A stretch of 64,000 nt of DNA from an uncultured Clostridia bacterium (GCA_944368775.1 CALVXB010000005.1:62001-126000); one strand, 5' to 3'; positions 16,027-24,643 are shown, counted from the stretch's first letter. Translations and numbers: made by a program. The notes: generated by a model not told the origin, from the sequence alone.

Positions 16027-16617
16027 ATGGATTTTCGCGAAATGATCATACGCTATCGGGGCGAGCGGGGGCTGTCGCAGCAGGAGCTTGCAGACCTCTT
16101 GCAGGTCACGCGGCAGACCGTCTCCCGCTGGGAGTCGGGCAAGAGCCGCCCGCAGCCGGGGCAGATCGCAAGCATCTGCGCCGCGCTGCACATCGACGTG
16201 CGCACGTTGGACGACCTCCCGCCCGATGCGCAGCCGGATGGCGGGCGCGACCTCGCGCGCGGAGAGGATGCTGCCGCGCAGGATGGGCGCGACCTCGCAC
16301 AAAATGCCCTCCCGCAGGACGCCGCCCCGCAGGGCGCGCTGCCGCCTGGCGCCGAGCCGTGGTTCATGGCCTCCAAAAAGGGCCGCCTCGCCGCGCTCAT
16401 CGTCCTCGGCGTCTTTCTGCTCGCGGCCGTCGTCGGGCTCATCCTGACCGTCATCTACGCCGTCAAAGACAGCATGTACGACGCGAGCGCGACCGTCTGG
16501 ATCATCGCCATCCCGCAAAACACGCCCATGCTCGTGCTGTGCGTCTTTCTCGCCGTATTCATCGTCATGTTGGCGGCGGTGTTCATCTATCTGCTGCTGC
16601 GGGGGAAGAAGAAATGA
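16027..16617 (+). CDS. XRE-family helix-turn-helix protein with two membrane segments
   Basis: 196 residues. Residues 4-60 are an XRE HTH (RGERGLSQQELADLLQVTRQ then TVSRWESGKSRP). An Ala/Asp/Gln-rich linker (about 65-120) leads to two membrane helices (LAALIVLGVFLLAAVVGLIL and MLVLCVFLAVFIVMLAAVFI). Such membrane-tethered XRE proteins are common in Firmicutes and may couple envelope signals to transcription. The ATG at 16027 was chosen because the HTH begins right there. Its stop overlaps the next start (ATGA). Confidence 0.8.
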   Translation: MDFREMIIRYRGERGLSQQELADLLQVTRQTVSRWESGKSRPQPGQIASICAALHIDVRTLDDLPPDAQPDGGRDLARGEDAAAQDGRDLAQNALPQDAAPQGALPPGAEPWFMASKKGRLAALIVLGVFLLAAVVGLILTVIYAVKDSMYDASATVWIIAIPQNTPMLVLCVFLAVFIVMLAAVFIYLLLRGKKK

Positions 16618-17042
16618 AGCGCCTCTCTCGCCTGCTCTGTGTGCTGCTCTTGCTGGCCGCCTGCCTCTCCTTCGCCGCCTGCGGCGGGGAGGGGAGCACC
16701 GTCTTTGCCCTTCTGTCCGTGCGCATCCGCGGGAACGGCGACGGCACGGTCACGGCCGTCGCGCGCAACGAGTTCGCGCTCGGCTCCGCCGTCATCCCCG
16801 TCTCGCTCACCCTCTACCGCGTTTCGGACGCGCAAGACCTCTCGCAGCGCGCCGTCGCGGCGAGCGCGCAGACGGACGACTTAAACTTTCTCGCATCCCT
16901 CGAGGCGAGCGCCGCCGTGGAGGGGACCGCCTATTATTATGCCGAGATCGTCTACTCCGTGTATGGAGAAGAAGAGGTGCTCGCGAGCGAGGTCGTTTGC
17001 TACGATGCCGAAGGCAACCGCGTCGGCGAGCCGCGCGGCTGA
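16614..17042 (+). CDS. Putative lipoprotein, function unknown
   Basis: 142 residues, start overlapping the upstream stop by 4 bases. Lipoprotein signal: KRLSRLL, a leucine core and a cysteine at position 23 (LSFAAC; an alternative at C17 fits LLAAC). The mature part looks like an all-beta domain (LTLYRVSDAQDLSQRAVAAS, AYYYAEIVYSVYGEEEVLAS), similar to Ig-like or fibronectin-like small domains. Probably anchored on the outer face of the membrane and cotranscribed with the membrane HTH protein, so it could be its sensor partner. Confidence 0.65.
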   Translation: MKRLSRLLCVLLLLAACLSFAACGGEGSTVFALLSVRIRGNGDGTVTAVARNEFALGSAVIPVSLTLYRVSDAQDLSQRAVAASAQTDDLNFLASLEASAAVEGTAYYYAEIVYSVYGEEEVLASEVVCYDAEGNRVGEPRG

Positions 17043-17067
17043 AAAAGCCATATTTTTTGTACATCCC

Positions 17068-17103
17068 GCCCGCCCGCGGCTTTTTGCCGCGGGCGGGCGC
17101 TTT
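17068..17103 (+). terminator. Terminator of the HTH-lipoprotein operon
   Basis: 13-bp GC-only stem (17068-17080 / 17086-17098), loop TTTTT, then GCTTT. The T-tail is short. Confidence 0.65.
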
Positions 17104-17163
17104 GCGTCATGAACGGGCAGCCGCCGCCAATAACGGGCGATAAATCTAAAAATTTGCGCGTTT

Positions 17164-17193
17164 ACATAGTACTATGCGTGACATAGATCGCGG
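17164..17193 (+). repeat. Dispersed palindromic motif, copy 1
   Basis: ACATAGTACTATGCGTGACA followed by TAGATCGCGG. The core CATAGTACTATG is a perfect 12-bp palindrome. Further copies are at 18389, 28675 and, with changes, 44210 and 63444. Here it lies between a terminator and uppP. Function unknown. Confidence 0.65.
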
Positions 17194-17310
17194 TTTTTTG
17201 CGGCCGCGCCGCGCCCTCGCGGCGCGGCGATGCGGTCGGGCGCGCGTGCCGATACTATTTCAGCCGCTTGCGGCATACAATGAGGAAAAGGACAAGGCGG
17301 GAGGGAGAAT

Positions 17311-18087
17311 ATGGAGTGGTGGAAGGCGGCGATCCTCGGCGCCGTGCAGGGGCTGACGGAATTTTTGCCCGTATCGTCCAGCGGGCACCTGCTGCTGTTC
17401 GAGCGGCTGCTCGGCGCGGAAGGGGGCGGACTTTTCCTCGGCGTCATGTTGCACGCGGGCACCCTGCTCGCTGTGCTCGCCGTGTACGCCCGCCGCCTCG
17501 CGCACATGGCGCTGCGCGCGCGAAAGCAGCTTTGGTATTTGCTGCTCGCGACCATACCCGCCGCCCTCGTCGGCGTGCTGCTCGGCGACCTCGTCGACCG
17601 CGTCTTTTACGGCGGCGAGTGGCTGTGGGCGGCTTTTTTGCTGACGGCGCTCATCCTGCTGCTCGCCGACCTTCGCATGCGGGCGGGCGGCCCCGCCCGC
17701 CCGCTCAACGCAAGGCGCGCGCTGGCGGTGGGGGCGGCGCAGGCGCTCGCCGTGCTGCCCGGGCTGTCGCGCAGCGGCGTCACGCTGGCGGCGGGCGTCT
17801 TTTGCGGCCTCTCGCGCGAGGATGCGGCAGACTTTTCCTTTTTGCTCAGCCTGCCCGTCATCGGGGGAGCCTTCCTGCTCGAGCTGCTCTCCGCGCTGAC
17901 GGCGCGGGGCGCGGTCGTCGCCATCTCCTGGCAGAGCCTCGCCGTCGGCACCCTCTGCGCGGCGGCGTGCGGGCTTCTCTCTGTGCGGCTTATGCTGCGC
18001 TGCATGAAGGGCGCGCGCCTGTGGCCCTTCGCCCTCTACCTCGCCGCGCTCTCTGCCGCCCTCCTGCTCTTGCGGCTGCTCTTCTGA
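17311..18087 (+). CDS. uppP: Undecaprenyl-diphosphatase (UppP/BacA)
   Basis: 258 residues. Integral membrane enzyme that dephosphorylates undecaprenyl diphosphate to recycle the lipid carrier for peptidoglycan and other wall polymers; it also gives basal bacitracin tolerance. The family's first motif is present (AAILGAVQGLTEFLPVSSSG, with catalytic Glu and Ser/His region), as is the second, ALAVLPGLSRSGVTLAAG near residue 145. About seven to eight membrane helices. The ATG at 17311 follows GGGAGGGAG. Monocistronic by appearance. Confidence 0.92.
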   Translation: MEWWKAAILGAVQGLTEFLPVSSSGHLLLFERLLGAEGGGLFLGVMLHAGTLLAVLAVYARRLAHMALRARKQLWYLLLATIPAALVGVLLGDLVDRVFYGGEWLWAAFLLTALILLLADLRMRAGGPARPLNARRALAVGAAQALAVLPGLSRSGVTLAAGVFCGLSREDAADFSFLLSLPVIGGAFLLELLSALTARGAVVAISWQSLAVGTLCAAACGLLSVRLMLRCMKGARLWPFALYLAALSAALLLLRLLF

Positions 18088-18166
18088 AAAATTATTTGCG
18101 GAGGGCGCATAACTTGTGCCCCGGCTGCACATGGTAGTAGTATCGCAAAACAGGAGGTCACACAAC

Positions 18167-18325
18167 ATGATGCGATTGAATTCGGGCGACACCGCGCCCA
18201 AGACGGCGACGTACAAGGTCATCGATGCGGACGGCCGCACGGTCGGCAGCGTGCATATGCAGGAGGGGGAGACCCTCCCGCCCACGCAAAAGTCCGGCTG
18301 CCATTACGAAGTCGAACAGGCGTAA
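18167..18325 (+). CDS. YjzC-like small protein
   Basis: 52 residues, with an AGGAGGT site 9 bases before the ATG pair at 18167/18170. Content LNSGDTAPKTATYKVIDADG then MQEGETLPPTQKSGCHYE resembles the short YjzC family of Firmicutes, a beta-hairpin protein of unknown role (assigned from memory of the pattern). A strong terminator follows directly. Confidence 0.6.
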   Translation: MMRLNSGDTAPKTATYKVIDADGRTVGSVHMQEGETLPPTQKSGCHYEVEQA

Positions 18326-18344
18326 AAGACAAAGGAAAATGTGA

Positions 18345-18380
18345 GGGGAGCGGGCAAAATTGCCCGCTCCCCGTGTTTTT
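18345..18380 (+). terminator. Terminator of the YjzC-like gene
   Basis: Perfect 12-bp stem (GGGGAGCGGGCA / TGCCCGCTCCCC), loop AAAT, then GTGTTTTT. Confidence 0.85.
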
Positions 18381-18388
18381 GCGTTTTT

Positions 18389-18419
18389 GCATAGTACTAT
18401 GTCTGACATAGTTTATTGG
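18389..18419 (+). repeat. Dispersed palindromic motif, copy 2
   Basis: GCATAGTACTATGTCTGACA followed by TAG. It keeps the 12-bp palindrome and the GACATA flank. It lies between two convergent genes, so it cannot be a promoter for a + strand gene. Confidence 0.65.
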
Positions 18420-18459
18420 TTTTACCGCCGTGCGGCCGTCTGCGCGCCGCAGGGCTCTC

Positions 18460-18699
18460 TCACAGCTGCTTGCCGCAGTTGTCGCAGAACTTGGCGTCCG
18501 CGTCGTTTTGTGCGCCGCAGGCAGGGCAGGTGCGCGAGAGGGGCTTGCCGCAGTTGTCGCAAAATTTCGCACCCGCGTCGTTGTGCGCGCCGCAGGCGGG
18601 GCAGACGACGTCGCCCTCTTCATTCGCTTCGCGTACGGCGCGCGCCGCCGCGCGGATGGCGGGCTGCGCTTCCTCGGCCGCCTCGTTAAAGACGGGCAT
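18460..18699 (-). CDS. Double zinc-ribbon protein
   Basis: 79 residues as called from ATG 18699. Two near-identical zinc ribbons end the protein: CPACGAHNDAGAKFCDNCGK and CPACGAQNDADAKFCDNCGK, each with two CxxC pairs. The N-terminal half is an Ala/Glu-rich helix. No ribosome site is seen before ATG 18699, and the frame stays open upstream into an Ala/Arg-rich stretch made by the 14-base tandem repeat at 18739-18836, so the true start may be farther up and the N-terminus may vary in length. Binding partner unknown. Confidence 0.6.
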   Translation of the reverse strand: MPVFNEAAEEAQPAIRAAARAVREANEEGDVVCPACGAHNDAGAKFCDNCGKPLSRTCPACGAQNDADAKFCDNCGKQL

Positions 18700-18738
18700 G
18701 GTCTCGTTTTTGACGAACCGCGCTGCCTCCGCGGCGGC

Positions 18739-18836
18739 GCTTTGCTCGTCGCGCTCCGCACGGCGCCGCTTTGCTCGTCGCGTTCCGTTTGGCGCGTTCC
18801 GTTTGGCGCGTTCCGTTTGGCGCGTTCCGCACGGCG
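18739..18836. repeat. 14-base tandem repeat
   Basis: Three exact units CGTTCCGTTTGGCG (18781-18822) are flanked by variant units CGTTCCGCACGGCG (18823-18836) and CGCTCCGCACGGCG (18752-18765). Interleaved are two copies of GCTTTGCTCGTCG (18739-18751, 18768-18780). A unit length not divisible by three means each gain or loss shifts the frame of any start placed upstream. Confidence 0.8.
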
Positions 18837-18864
18837 GCGCGTCGGCTCCTGCCGCGTGGGGCGG

Positions 18865-19134
18865 TCAGCGCAGCATGAGGGCGCGCTTCTTCTTTTCCAG
18901 CTCGGCGATCGCCGCTTTGTCGCCGCCGTTCGCTTTGAGGGCGATGATCTCGTCCTGTACGTACGAGACTTCGATGCAGTTGTCGATGATGCGGATGTTC
19001 TTTTCCGGTTCGCCGGCGGCGGCCATGTCCTCTTTCATCTTGGCATAGATCTCGCGCGCCTTTTCCGTTTCGCCGCTTTCGATCAGGAAACCTGCCGTCA
19101 TGTAGGGTTCGATCCAGCGAGTGTCAATGTTCAT
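18865..19134 (-). CDS. Small helical hypothetical protein
   Basis: 89 residues. The ATG at 19134 has a strong AAAGGAGG site; the open frame upstream is not used. Predicted all-helical: a TPR-like pair (MTAGFLIESGETEKAREIYA) and a Lys/Glu-rich coiled C-terminus (AAIAELEKKKRALML). No known domain. It precedes the zinc-ribbon gene on the same strand by about 165 bases of repeat-rich DNA, so they may be cotranscribed. Confidence 0.65.
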   Translation of the reverse strand: MNIDTRWIEPYMTAGFLIESGETEKAREIYAKMKEDMAAAGEPEKNIRIIDNCIEVSYVQDEIIALKANGGDKAAIAELEKKKRALMLR

Positions 19135-19337
19135 CTCTTTTCCTCCTTTCGGATTTTTTTTATTGCGCCGCCGCAAGGGCGGTTCGCTTCGGTGTACGGC
19201 GCCGCCGTAAGGGAAGCGCTTCCTTTTCGATCGCAACGCCGCGCTTTTGAGGGGCGGCGCGAGGTGCCGCCTCGGCTCGATCGGCGTGTCTCTGTTCGAT
19301 CGGCGTGCCTCGGTTTTATCGGCGCCGCCTCGGCTTT

Positions 19338-20159
19338 TCAGCGCATCCGGATGCGCGTGCAGCGGACTTCGCCGGAGAGGATGGAGCGGATGGAATAGCG
19401 GGCGTTGGCGATGAGCACGCGGGTGCCCTGTGCGGCGGCTTCCTTGACGTATTCCAGCTTGGCTTTGGCGCCGTTTGCGCCCTTGCGGGAAGCGCCCTCG
19501 CAGCACGCCTTATAATGTTCGATGTTCTCGATAAGTTCGTGCGCGTTTTTGCCGGAGATCTCCTCGATCAGCGTGGAGGGGTCGTGCGGGTCGGCGTAGA
19601 TGCCGTCCACGCTCGTGAGGATGAGCAGCGTCTCCGCCTTGACGAGGCAGGCGACCAGCGAGGCGGTCTCGTCGTTGTCGATGCACTCGTGCACGACCGC
19701 CTGGCTCTTGGCGAGGGCGGAAATTTCCATGCGGCGGTTCTCCGATTGGGACACGGCGTCGTTGTAGTTGATGATGGGGATGGCGTTCTGGCTGCGGCAG
19801 CGCAGCAGCAGGTCGCGCAGGACGCGGCTCTTGACGGGGTCGTTGAAGTGGTGGTGCTCGACCAGGATCTGCCGCACGGAGTACTTGCTGTCCACATACT
19901 GGCGGTAGGTCTGCATGAGGATGGCCTGCCCCTGCGCGGCGTAGTCCGCCTTCGACTCCTCGGTATCGGGCAGTTCCTTGCCGGCGCGCATGATGTAGTC
20001 CAGCCGCCCGATCTCCGTCGCGCCGCTCGAGACCCAGATGCACCCCGGCCGCAGCTCGCGCGAGAGGCGCGCCACGCGCGTGTAGTCGATCATGTTGTCC
20101 TTTTTGTCGATGAGCGCCATCGAGCCGATCTTGCCGACCAGTTCTACGTCGAATTTCAT
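19338..20159 (-). CDS. Amino-acid kinase family protein (glutamate 5-kinase-like)
   Basis: 273 residues. Amino-acid-kinase fold: IWVSSGATEIGR near residue 40 (nucleotide and substrate loop), ILVEHHHFNDPVKSRVLRDL near 96, PIINYNDAVS near 128, NDETASLVACLVKAETLLIL near 160, then LTSVDGIYADP. This order fits ProB (first step of proline synthesis from glutamate), but the PUA domain is absent and no proA is adjacent; UMP-kinase-like or isopentenyl-phosphate-kinase-like roles cannot be excluded. The ATG at 20159 has a GGGAGAG site. The last residues are basic. Confidence 0.72.
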   Translation of the reverse strand: MKFDVELVGKIGSMALIDKKDNMIDYTRVARLSRELRPGCIWVSSGATEIGRLDYIMRAGKELPDTEESKADYAAQGQAILMQTYRQYVDSKYSVRQILVEHHHFNDPVKSRVLRDLLLRCRSQNAIPIINYNDAVSQSENRRMEISALAKSQAVVHECIDNDETASLVACLVKAETLLILTSVDGIYADPHDPSTLIEEISGKNAHELIENIEHYKACCEGASRKGANGAKAKLEYVKEAAAQGTRVLIANARYSIRSILSGEVRCTRIRMR

Positions 20160-20276
20160 AACTCTCCCGTCTCCGCGCATAAAAGCGATGCGCTGCGGCA
20201 TACTTTGGGCGGAGCATTGTCCGTTTTTAATCATTATATCCTTTTTTGGGGGAAAAATCAAACGAAATCGACCTGT

Positions 20277-20711
20277 ATTCCGCGCCCGCGCCGCGCGGCC
20301 CGCCTTTGGGCGGCGATCCTGGCGCTCGCCCTCGCCTTTGCGGCGGGCGGATGTTCGATCACCGAGCTCGGCACCCTGCGCGCCTTTGCGCGCCCGTATG
20401 AGGGGGAATACCGCTGCGAATACGCCGATCTCGGCGGGCGGGACTTGCTCGCCGACTATCGCGAGGTCATCCTCTCTTTCGAGGGGGATGCTTTTACGCT
20501 GCGCGCCGTGCCCAAGCGGGGCAAGGCGATCCGGGTGGAGGGCGCGTGCCGCTGCGACGCGTCCCGCGGCGTCCTGTCCTTGCGCGCCGAGCTGTTCGGA
20601 AGAGAATACCGCAAGGATCTCATCCTGCGCGGCGGCAAGATCTGTTTCATGCAGACGTTCGCGGGCAAACCGCTCGCGCTGCGCTTCGTGAGCACGGCGG
20701 CGCAGGGCTGA
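20277..20711 (+). CDS. Putative lipoprotein with unclear start codon
   Basis: About 144 residues: a positively charged lead (RPRRAARL), a hydrophobic core (WAAILALALAFAAGGC) with a lipobox cysteine, then a small soluble domain (YRCEYADLGGRDLLADYREV, DLILRGGKICFMQTFAGKPL). The coding signature is convincing, but no ATG, GTG or TTG is in frame before the signal peptide; ATT at 20277 is the only plausible initiator, unless a frameshift lies near 20250. Convergent with the transketolase gene; a CCTCCTTT/AAAGGAGG hairpin lies between them at 20714-20735. Confidence 0.45.
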   Translation: MPRPRRAARLWAAILALALAFAAGGCSITELGTLRAFARPYEGEYRCEYADLGGRDLLADYREVILSFEGDAFTLRAVPKRGKAIRVEGACRCDASRGVLSLRAELFGREYRKDLILRGGKICFMQTFAGKPLALRFVSTAAQG

Positions 20712-20785
20712 ATCCTCCTTTTTCGGCAAAGGAGGCCTCCCGCGCAGACGGAGCAAGGGGCGCGCCGCATACGGGCGATGCCGCA

Positions 20786-22762
20786 TCAGACTTTATTGAG
20801 GGAGCGGAACGCCTTTTCGACGACGTTGTCCGCCGTAAAGCCGAACATCTCGAACAGCTTGTTCGCCGGGGCGGACGCGCCGAAGGTGGACATGCCGACG
20901 ATCTCGCCCGCCTCGCCCGCGTAGCGGTACCACGAGTAGGGGGAGCCCGCCTCGACGCAAACGCGCGCCTTCACCTCGGGCGGCAGCACGGCGTCTTTAT
21001 AGCTCTGCGGCTGCTTTTCAAACTCCTCGATGCAGGGCATCGACACGACGCGCGCGTCCACGCCCTTGTTTTTGAGCAGCTCCTTCGCCTTCATGCACGG
21101 CTCCACCTCCGAGCCGGTCGCGATGAGCAGCACGTCGGGCACCGCTTTGTCGCTGTCGGCGAGGATGTAGCCGCCCTTCAAAGCATCCAGACCCGAATTT
21201 TCGTACTGCGGCAGGTTTTGGCGGGTGAGCACGAGTGCGGTGGGGGCGTTGCCGGTCAGCGCGCTGATCCACGCGGCGGCCGTCTCCTTGCCGTCGGCGG
21301 GGCGGTACACCTTCATGTTGGGGATGGAGCGCAGCGCGATCAACTGTTCGACGGGCTCATGCGTCGGGCCGTCCTCGCCCACGCCGATCGAGTCGTGCGT
21401 GAGGATGTACACGACGGGCAGGTGCATGAGCGCAGACAGGCGCATCGCGTGCTTCATGTAGTCGGAGAAGATGAAGAAGGTCGCGCAGTAGGCGTGCAGG
21501 CCGCCGTGCAGCTGCATGCCGTTGGCGATGGCCGCCATCGCGTGTTCGCGGATGCCGAAGTGGATGTTCGAGCCCGCGGGGTTTTCGGCGGAAAAGTCGC
21601 TGCGCTTTTTCATGTTCGACTTGTTGGAGGGCGCGAGGTCTGCCGAGCCGCCGATCATGTTGGGAAAAATGTCGGCGAGCTTGTTGAGCACGGCCGCGCT
21701 CGTGCCGCGCGTCGCGTCCGGTTTAGAAAATTCAAACAGGTCGGCGTCGTTTTTCAGATCGGGCAGCTCGCCGCTCATGTACTGTTTGTACAGCGCCGCA
21801 AGTTCGGGGTACGCCTGCTCGTATTCTTTGAACAATTTTTTCCACTTGCCCTCGCGGGACGCGCCCTTGTGCGCGATCGCGCCGCAGTGCTCGGTCACCT
21901 CGTCGGGCACTTCAAAGGGCGGGTACGTCCAGCCGAGGTTGTCGCGCAGCTTCTGCACGTTCTTTTCGCCGAGCGGCGCGCCGTGGCAGTCTTGCGAGCC
22001 CGCCAGCGGCGAGCCGTAGCCGATGATGCTCTTGCAGATGATAAGGGAGGGCTTCTCCTCCTCCGCCTTCGCCTTGCGCACCGCGCGGCGGATGGCGTCG
22101 AGGTCGTTGGCGTCGTCCACTTGCTGCACCTGCCAGCCCTGCGCCTTAAAGCGCAACGCGATGTCCTCGTCGAAGGTCACGTCGGTATCGCCCTCGATGG
22201 TGATGTCGTTGTCGTCGTAAAAGAGGATGAGCTTGCCCAGCTTGTGCGTGCCCGCAAACGAGCACGCCTCGTACGAGATTCCCTCCTCGAGGCAGCCGTC
22301 GCCGCACAGCGCGTAGGTGTAGTGGTCGACGACGGGGTAGCCCTCGCGGTTGAAGGTCGCGGCGAGGTGCTTTTCGGCGACCGCCATGCCGACGGCGTTG
22401 GCGATGCCCTGGCCGAGCGGGCCGGTCGTCGTCTCGACGCCGGGCGTGTGGCCGTACTCGGGGTGGCCGGGCGTCTTATAGCCAAGCTGGCGGAAGTTCA
22501 TCAAATCCTCCTTCGAGATGTCGTAGCCGAACAGGTAGAGGAGGGAATACAGCAGCATGGAGCCGTGCCCTGCCGAAAGCACAAAGCGGTCGCGGTCATC
22601 CCACTTGGGGTCCTTGGGGTTGAACTTCAAAAAGTCTGCGAAGAGGGTATAGCCGATGGGCGCGCTGCCGAGGGGCAGCCCGGGGTGGCCCGAATTCGCC
22701 TTCTGGATCGCATCCGCCGAAAGCACGCGGATGGCGTCGACCGTCTGTTGCCGAACGTTCAT
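20786..22762 (-). CDS. tkt: Transketolase
   Basis: 658 residues, full length. Transfers two-carbon units between sugar phosphates in the pentose phosphate pathway with thiamine diphosphate. N-terminal KANSGHPGLPLGSAPIGYTL, GHGSMLLYSLLYL, and the TPP motif GDGCLEEGISYEACSFAGTH near 150 followed by DDNDITIEG. The middle pyrimidine domain has FGIREHAMAAIANGM near 408, which supplies the catalytic Glu, then THDSIGVGEDGPTHEPVEQL. Encoded on the minus strand, 133 bases ahead of the phosphohexomutase gene. In an anaerobe without an obvious oxidative branch it would supply pentoses and erythrose-4-phosphate. Confidence 0.96.
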   Translation of the reverse strand: MNVRQQTVDAIRVLSADAIQKANSGHPGLPLGSAPIGYTLFADFLKFNPKDPKWDDRDRFVLSAGHGSMLLYSLLYLFGYDISKEDLMNFRQLGYKTPGHPEYGHTPGVETTTGPLGQGIANAVGMAVAEKHLAATFNREGYPVVDHYTYALCGDGCLEEGISYEACSFAGTHKLGKLILFYDDNDITIEGDTDVTFDEDIALRFKAQGWQVQQVDDANDLDAIRRAVRKAKAEEEKPSLIICKSIIGYGSPLAGSQDCHGAPLGEKNVQKLRDNLGWTYPPFEVPDEVTEHCGAIAHKGASREGKWKKLFKEYEQAYPELAALYKQYMSGELPDLKNDADLFEFSKPDATRGTSAAVLNKLADIFPNMIGGSADLAPSNKSNMKKRSDFSAENPAGSNIHFGIREHAMAAIANGMQLHGGLHAYCATFFIFSDYMKHAMRLSALMHLPVVYILTHDSIGVGEDGPTHEPVEQLIALRSIPNMKVYRPADGKETAAAWISALTGNAPTALVLTRQNLPQYENSGLDALKGGYILADSDKAVPDVLLIATGSEVEPCMKAKELLKNKGVDARVVSMPCIEEFEKQPQSYKDAVLPPEVKARVCVEAGSPYSWYRYAGEAGEIVGMSTFGASAPANKLFEMFGFTADNVVEKAFRSLNKV

Positions 22763-22895
22763 AAGTAATGTCTCCTTGTTGAATTTGGTATCGGTTGGCG
22801 CGGCGTATCGCTGCGCGAGTCGTCTTGTCTGTATGCCCCGCCGCGTTTGATGGGGCGGGCGGGTCGCTTTTTAGCGCGCCGCCGCGCGAGAGCGC

Positions 22896-24422
22896 TCAAA
22901 GCTGCGCAAAGGCGCGCAGTTTGGTGAGGTCGATCTTGTCCTCGTAGGGGGCGAGCAGCGCGCACAGCTCGCGCGCGATGGCGAGGCACCCGCCCGCGCT
23001 GTCGCTTTCAAAATTGACGGGCAAAATGGGCTCGTGCAGGCTCTGCCGCACCAGCGCCCAGCCGTCGCCGCGCCCTTTTTCAAAGCAGATGCGCACCCCC
23101 TCGTAGTTGTCGGGCGCGAGGTGCATCCCGTCGAGGGCGGGCACGCGCGACGCGACGTCCGCGATCGCCTCCGCGCCATAGCGCTTGAAGTCGCCCTTGC
23201 CCGCGTCGGTAAACCCGAGGCGCACCTCCGCCGCCTCGGCGGGTTCGGGCAGGCCGCGGAGCAGCTCGCTCAGCTGCTTGCCCTCTTTGGCCATCTGCGC
23301 CAAAGATACGAGCAGCCGCGTCACGAGGTATGCGCCGTCGTCGAGGAAGTAGTTTTCGAGCAGCGCCGCGTGCCCGCTCGTCTCGATGGCGAGGGGGGCG
23401 TACTCGCCCGCGGCGTTGAGTTCCTTCGCCTTGTCGATGACGTTGCGGTAGCCGCGCTTGTAGCGGCAGTGTCTGCCGCCCTTGCTGCAGATAAACGCCG
23501 CCAGCCCGTCGCTGGTCACAGAATCTGTCACGATGGTGCCCGGCTTTTCTGCGAGCAAAATGGCGGAGATGAGCGCGATCAGGCGGTTGCGGTTGATCTC
23601 TTCTCCGCTCGCGTCCACCGCGCCCGCGCGGTCGACGTCGGTGTCGAAGATGATGCCGAAGTCCGCGCCCACCGCCCGCACCTGCGAGGAGATGGCGCGC
23701 ATCGCATCCTTGTCTTCGGGGTTGGGGATGTGGTTGGGGAAGCGCCCGTCCGGCTCCAAAAAGCGGCTGCCCGCCGTGTCCGCGCCCAGCGGCGCGAGCA
23801 CCTTGTCGACGTAGAAGCCGCCCGCGCCGTTGCCCGCGTCGACGACGATCTTTTTGCCTTCGAGCGGCCGCTCGCAGCCCGTCTTTTCGCGCACCAGGCG
23901 CACAAGCCCTTCGGCGTACCGCCCGATGTAGTCCGTCTCTTGTATGCCGCCCTTCGTATCTGCGGAGAGCGCCTTGCCCTCGCTCGCAGCTTGCAGCAGC
24001 GCGGCGATCTCCTTCCCCTCCGGGCCGCCCTCTTTGGTAAAAAATTTCAGCCCGTTCTTTTGGTAGGGGAGGTGGCTGGCCGTCACCATCACGGCGGCGT
24101 CGCAGCCGATGTCCTCTTCTTGTAAGATCATGAACATGGAAGGGGTAGAGGAGAGCCCGGTCAGCAGCACGTCGCAGCCGCTGCTTGTCACGGCGTCTGC
24201 CGCGCAGGAGACGATGCGGCTCGCAGACAGGCGCGAGTCGTGCCCGATGGCGACGGTCAGCTTCTTCTTTCCGAGCTTTTCGGAAAGCAAAAAGCAATAG
24301 GCGCGCAGGATGCCCGCGACCGCCTCGTCCGTCAGCGTGACGGGGTCCCCTGCGACGCCCTCGATGGCCGTGCCGCGCACGTCCGTTCCGCTCTGCAAGT
24401 TCATCCAATCTCTCCGTTCCAT
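22896..24422 (-). CDS. Phosphomannomutase/phosphoglucomutase family protein
   Basis: 508 residues. Alpha-D-phosphohexomutase fold with four domains. DVRGTA near residue 15; the phosphoserine loop is VMVTASHLPYQKNGLKF near 112 (TASHLP in place of the usual TASHNP), metal-binding DTDVDRAGAVD near 258, and sugar-binding ETSGHAALLENYFLDDGAYL near 344. It converts hexose-6-phosphate to hexose-1-phosphate, feeding cell-envelope sugars. The ATG at 24422 follows GAGGAGG; a second ATG six codons in (MNLQSG) is possible. Divergent from the degV gene with a 301-base gap that holds the degV promoter and otherwise nothing recognised. Confidence 0.87.
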   Translation of the reverse strand: MERRDWMNLQSGTDVRGTAIEGVAGDPVTLTDEAVAGILRAYCFLLSEKLGKKKLTVAIGHDSRLSASRIVSCAADAVTSSGCDVLLTGLSSTPSMFMILQEEDIGCDAAVMVTASHLPYQKNGLKFFTKEGGPEGKEIAALLQAASEGKALSADTKGGIQETDYIGRYAEGLVRLVREKTGCERPLEGKKIVVDAGNGAGGFYVDKVLAPLGADTAGSRFLEPDGRFPNHIPNPEDKDAMRAISSQVRAVGADFGIIFDTDVDRAGAVDASGEEINRNRLIALISAILLAEKPGTIVTDSVTSDGLAAFICSKGGRHCRYKRGYRNVIDKAKELNAAGEYAPLAIETSGHAALLENYFLDDGAYLVTRLLVSLAQMAKEGKQLSELLRGLPEPAEAAEVRLGFTDAGKGDFKRYGAEAIADVASRVPALDGMHLAPDNYEGVRICFEKGRGDGWALVRQSLHEPILPVNFESDSAGGCLAIARELCALLAPYEDKIDLTKLRAFAQL

Positions 24423-24643
24423 ACGGCGTCCTCCTCATAGTATATCCTGTTCTATTATAGTCGAAAAGCGCCTGATTTTCAAGTTATTTTTGTGCAAATT
24501 CAGGTCATTTTTGCGCGAAGTGCACACGCGCGCGTACATTTTGCGCTTTGTCTCGCCCGAAGCCGCGCCCGCGCGTCCGTCCGCCATCCCCCGCCGAAAG
24601 CGTATATTCGCGCAAAGAAAGGCAAAAAGTTTGCGTAAGATCC

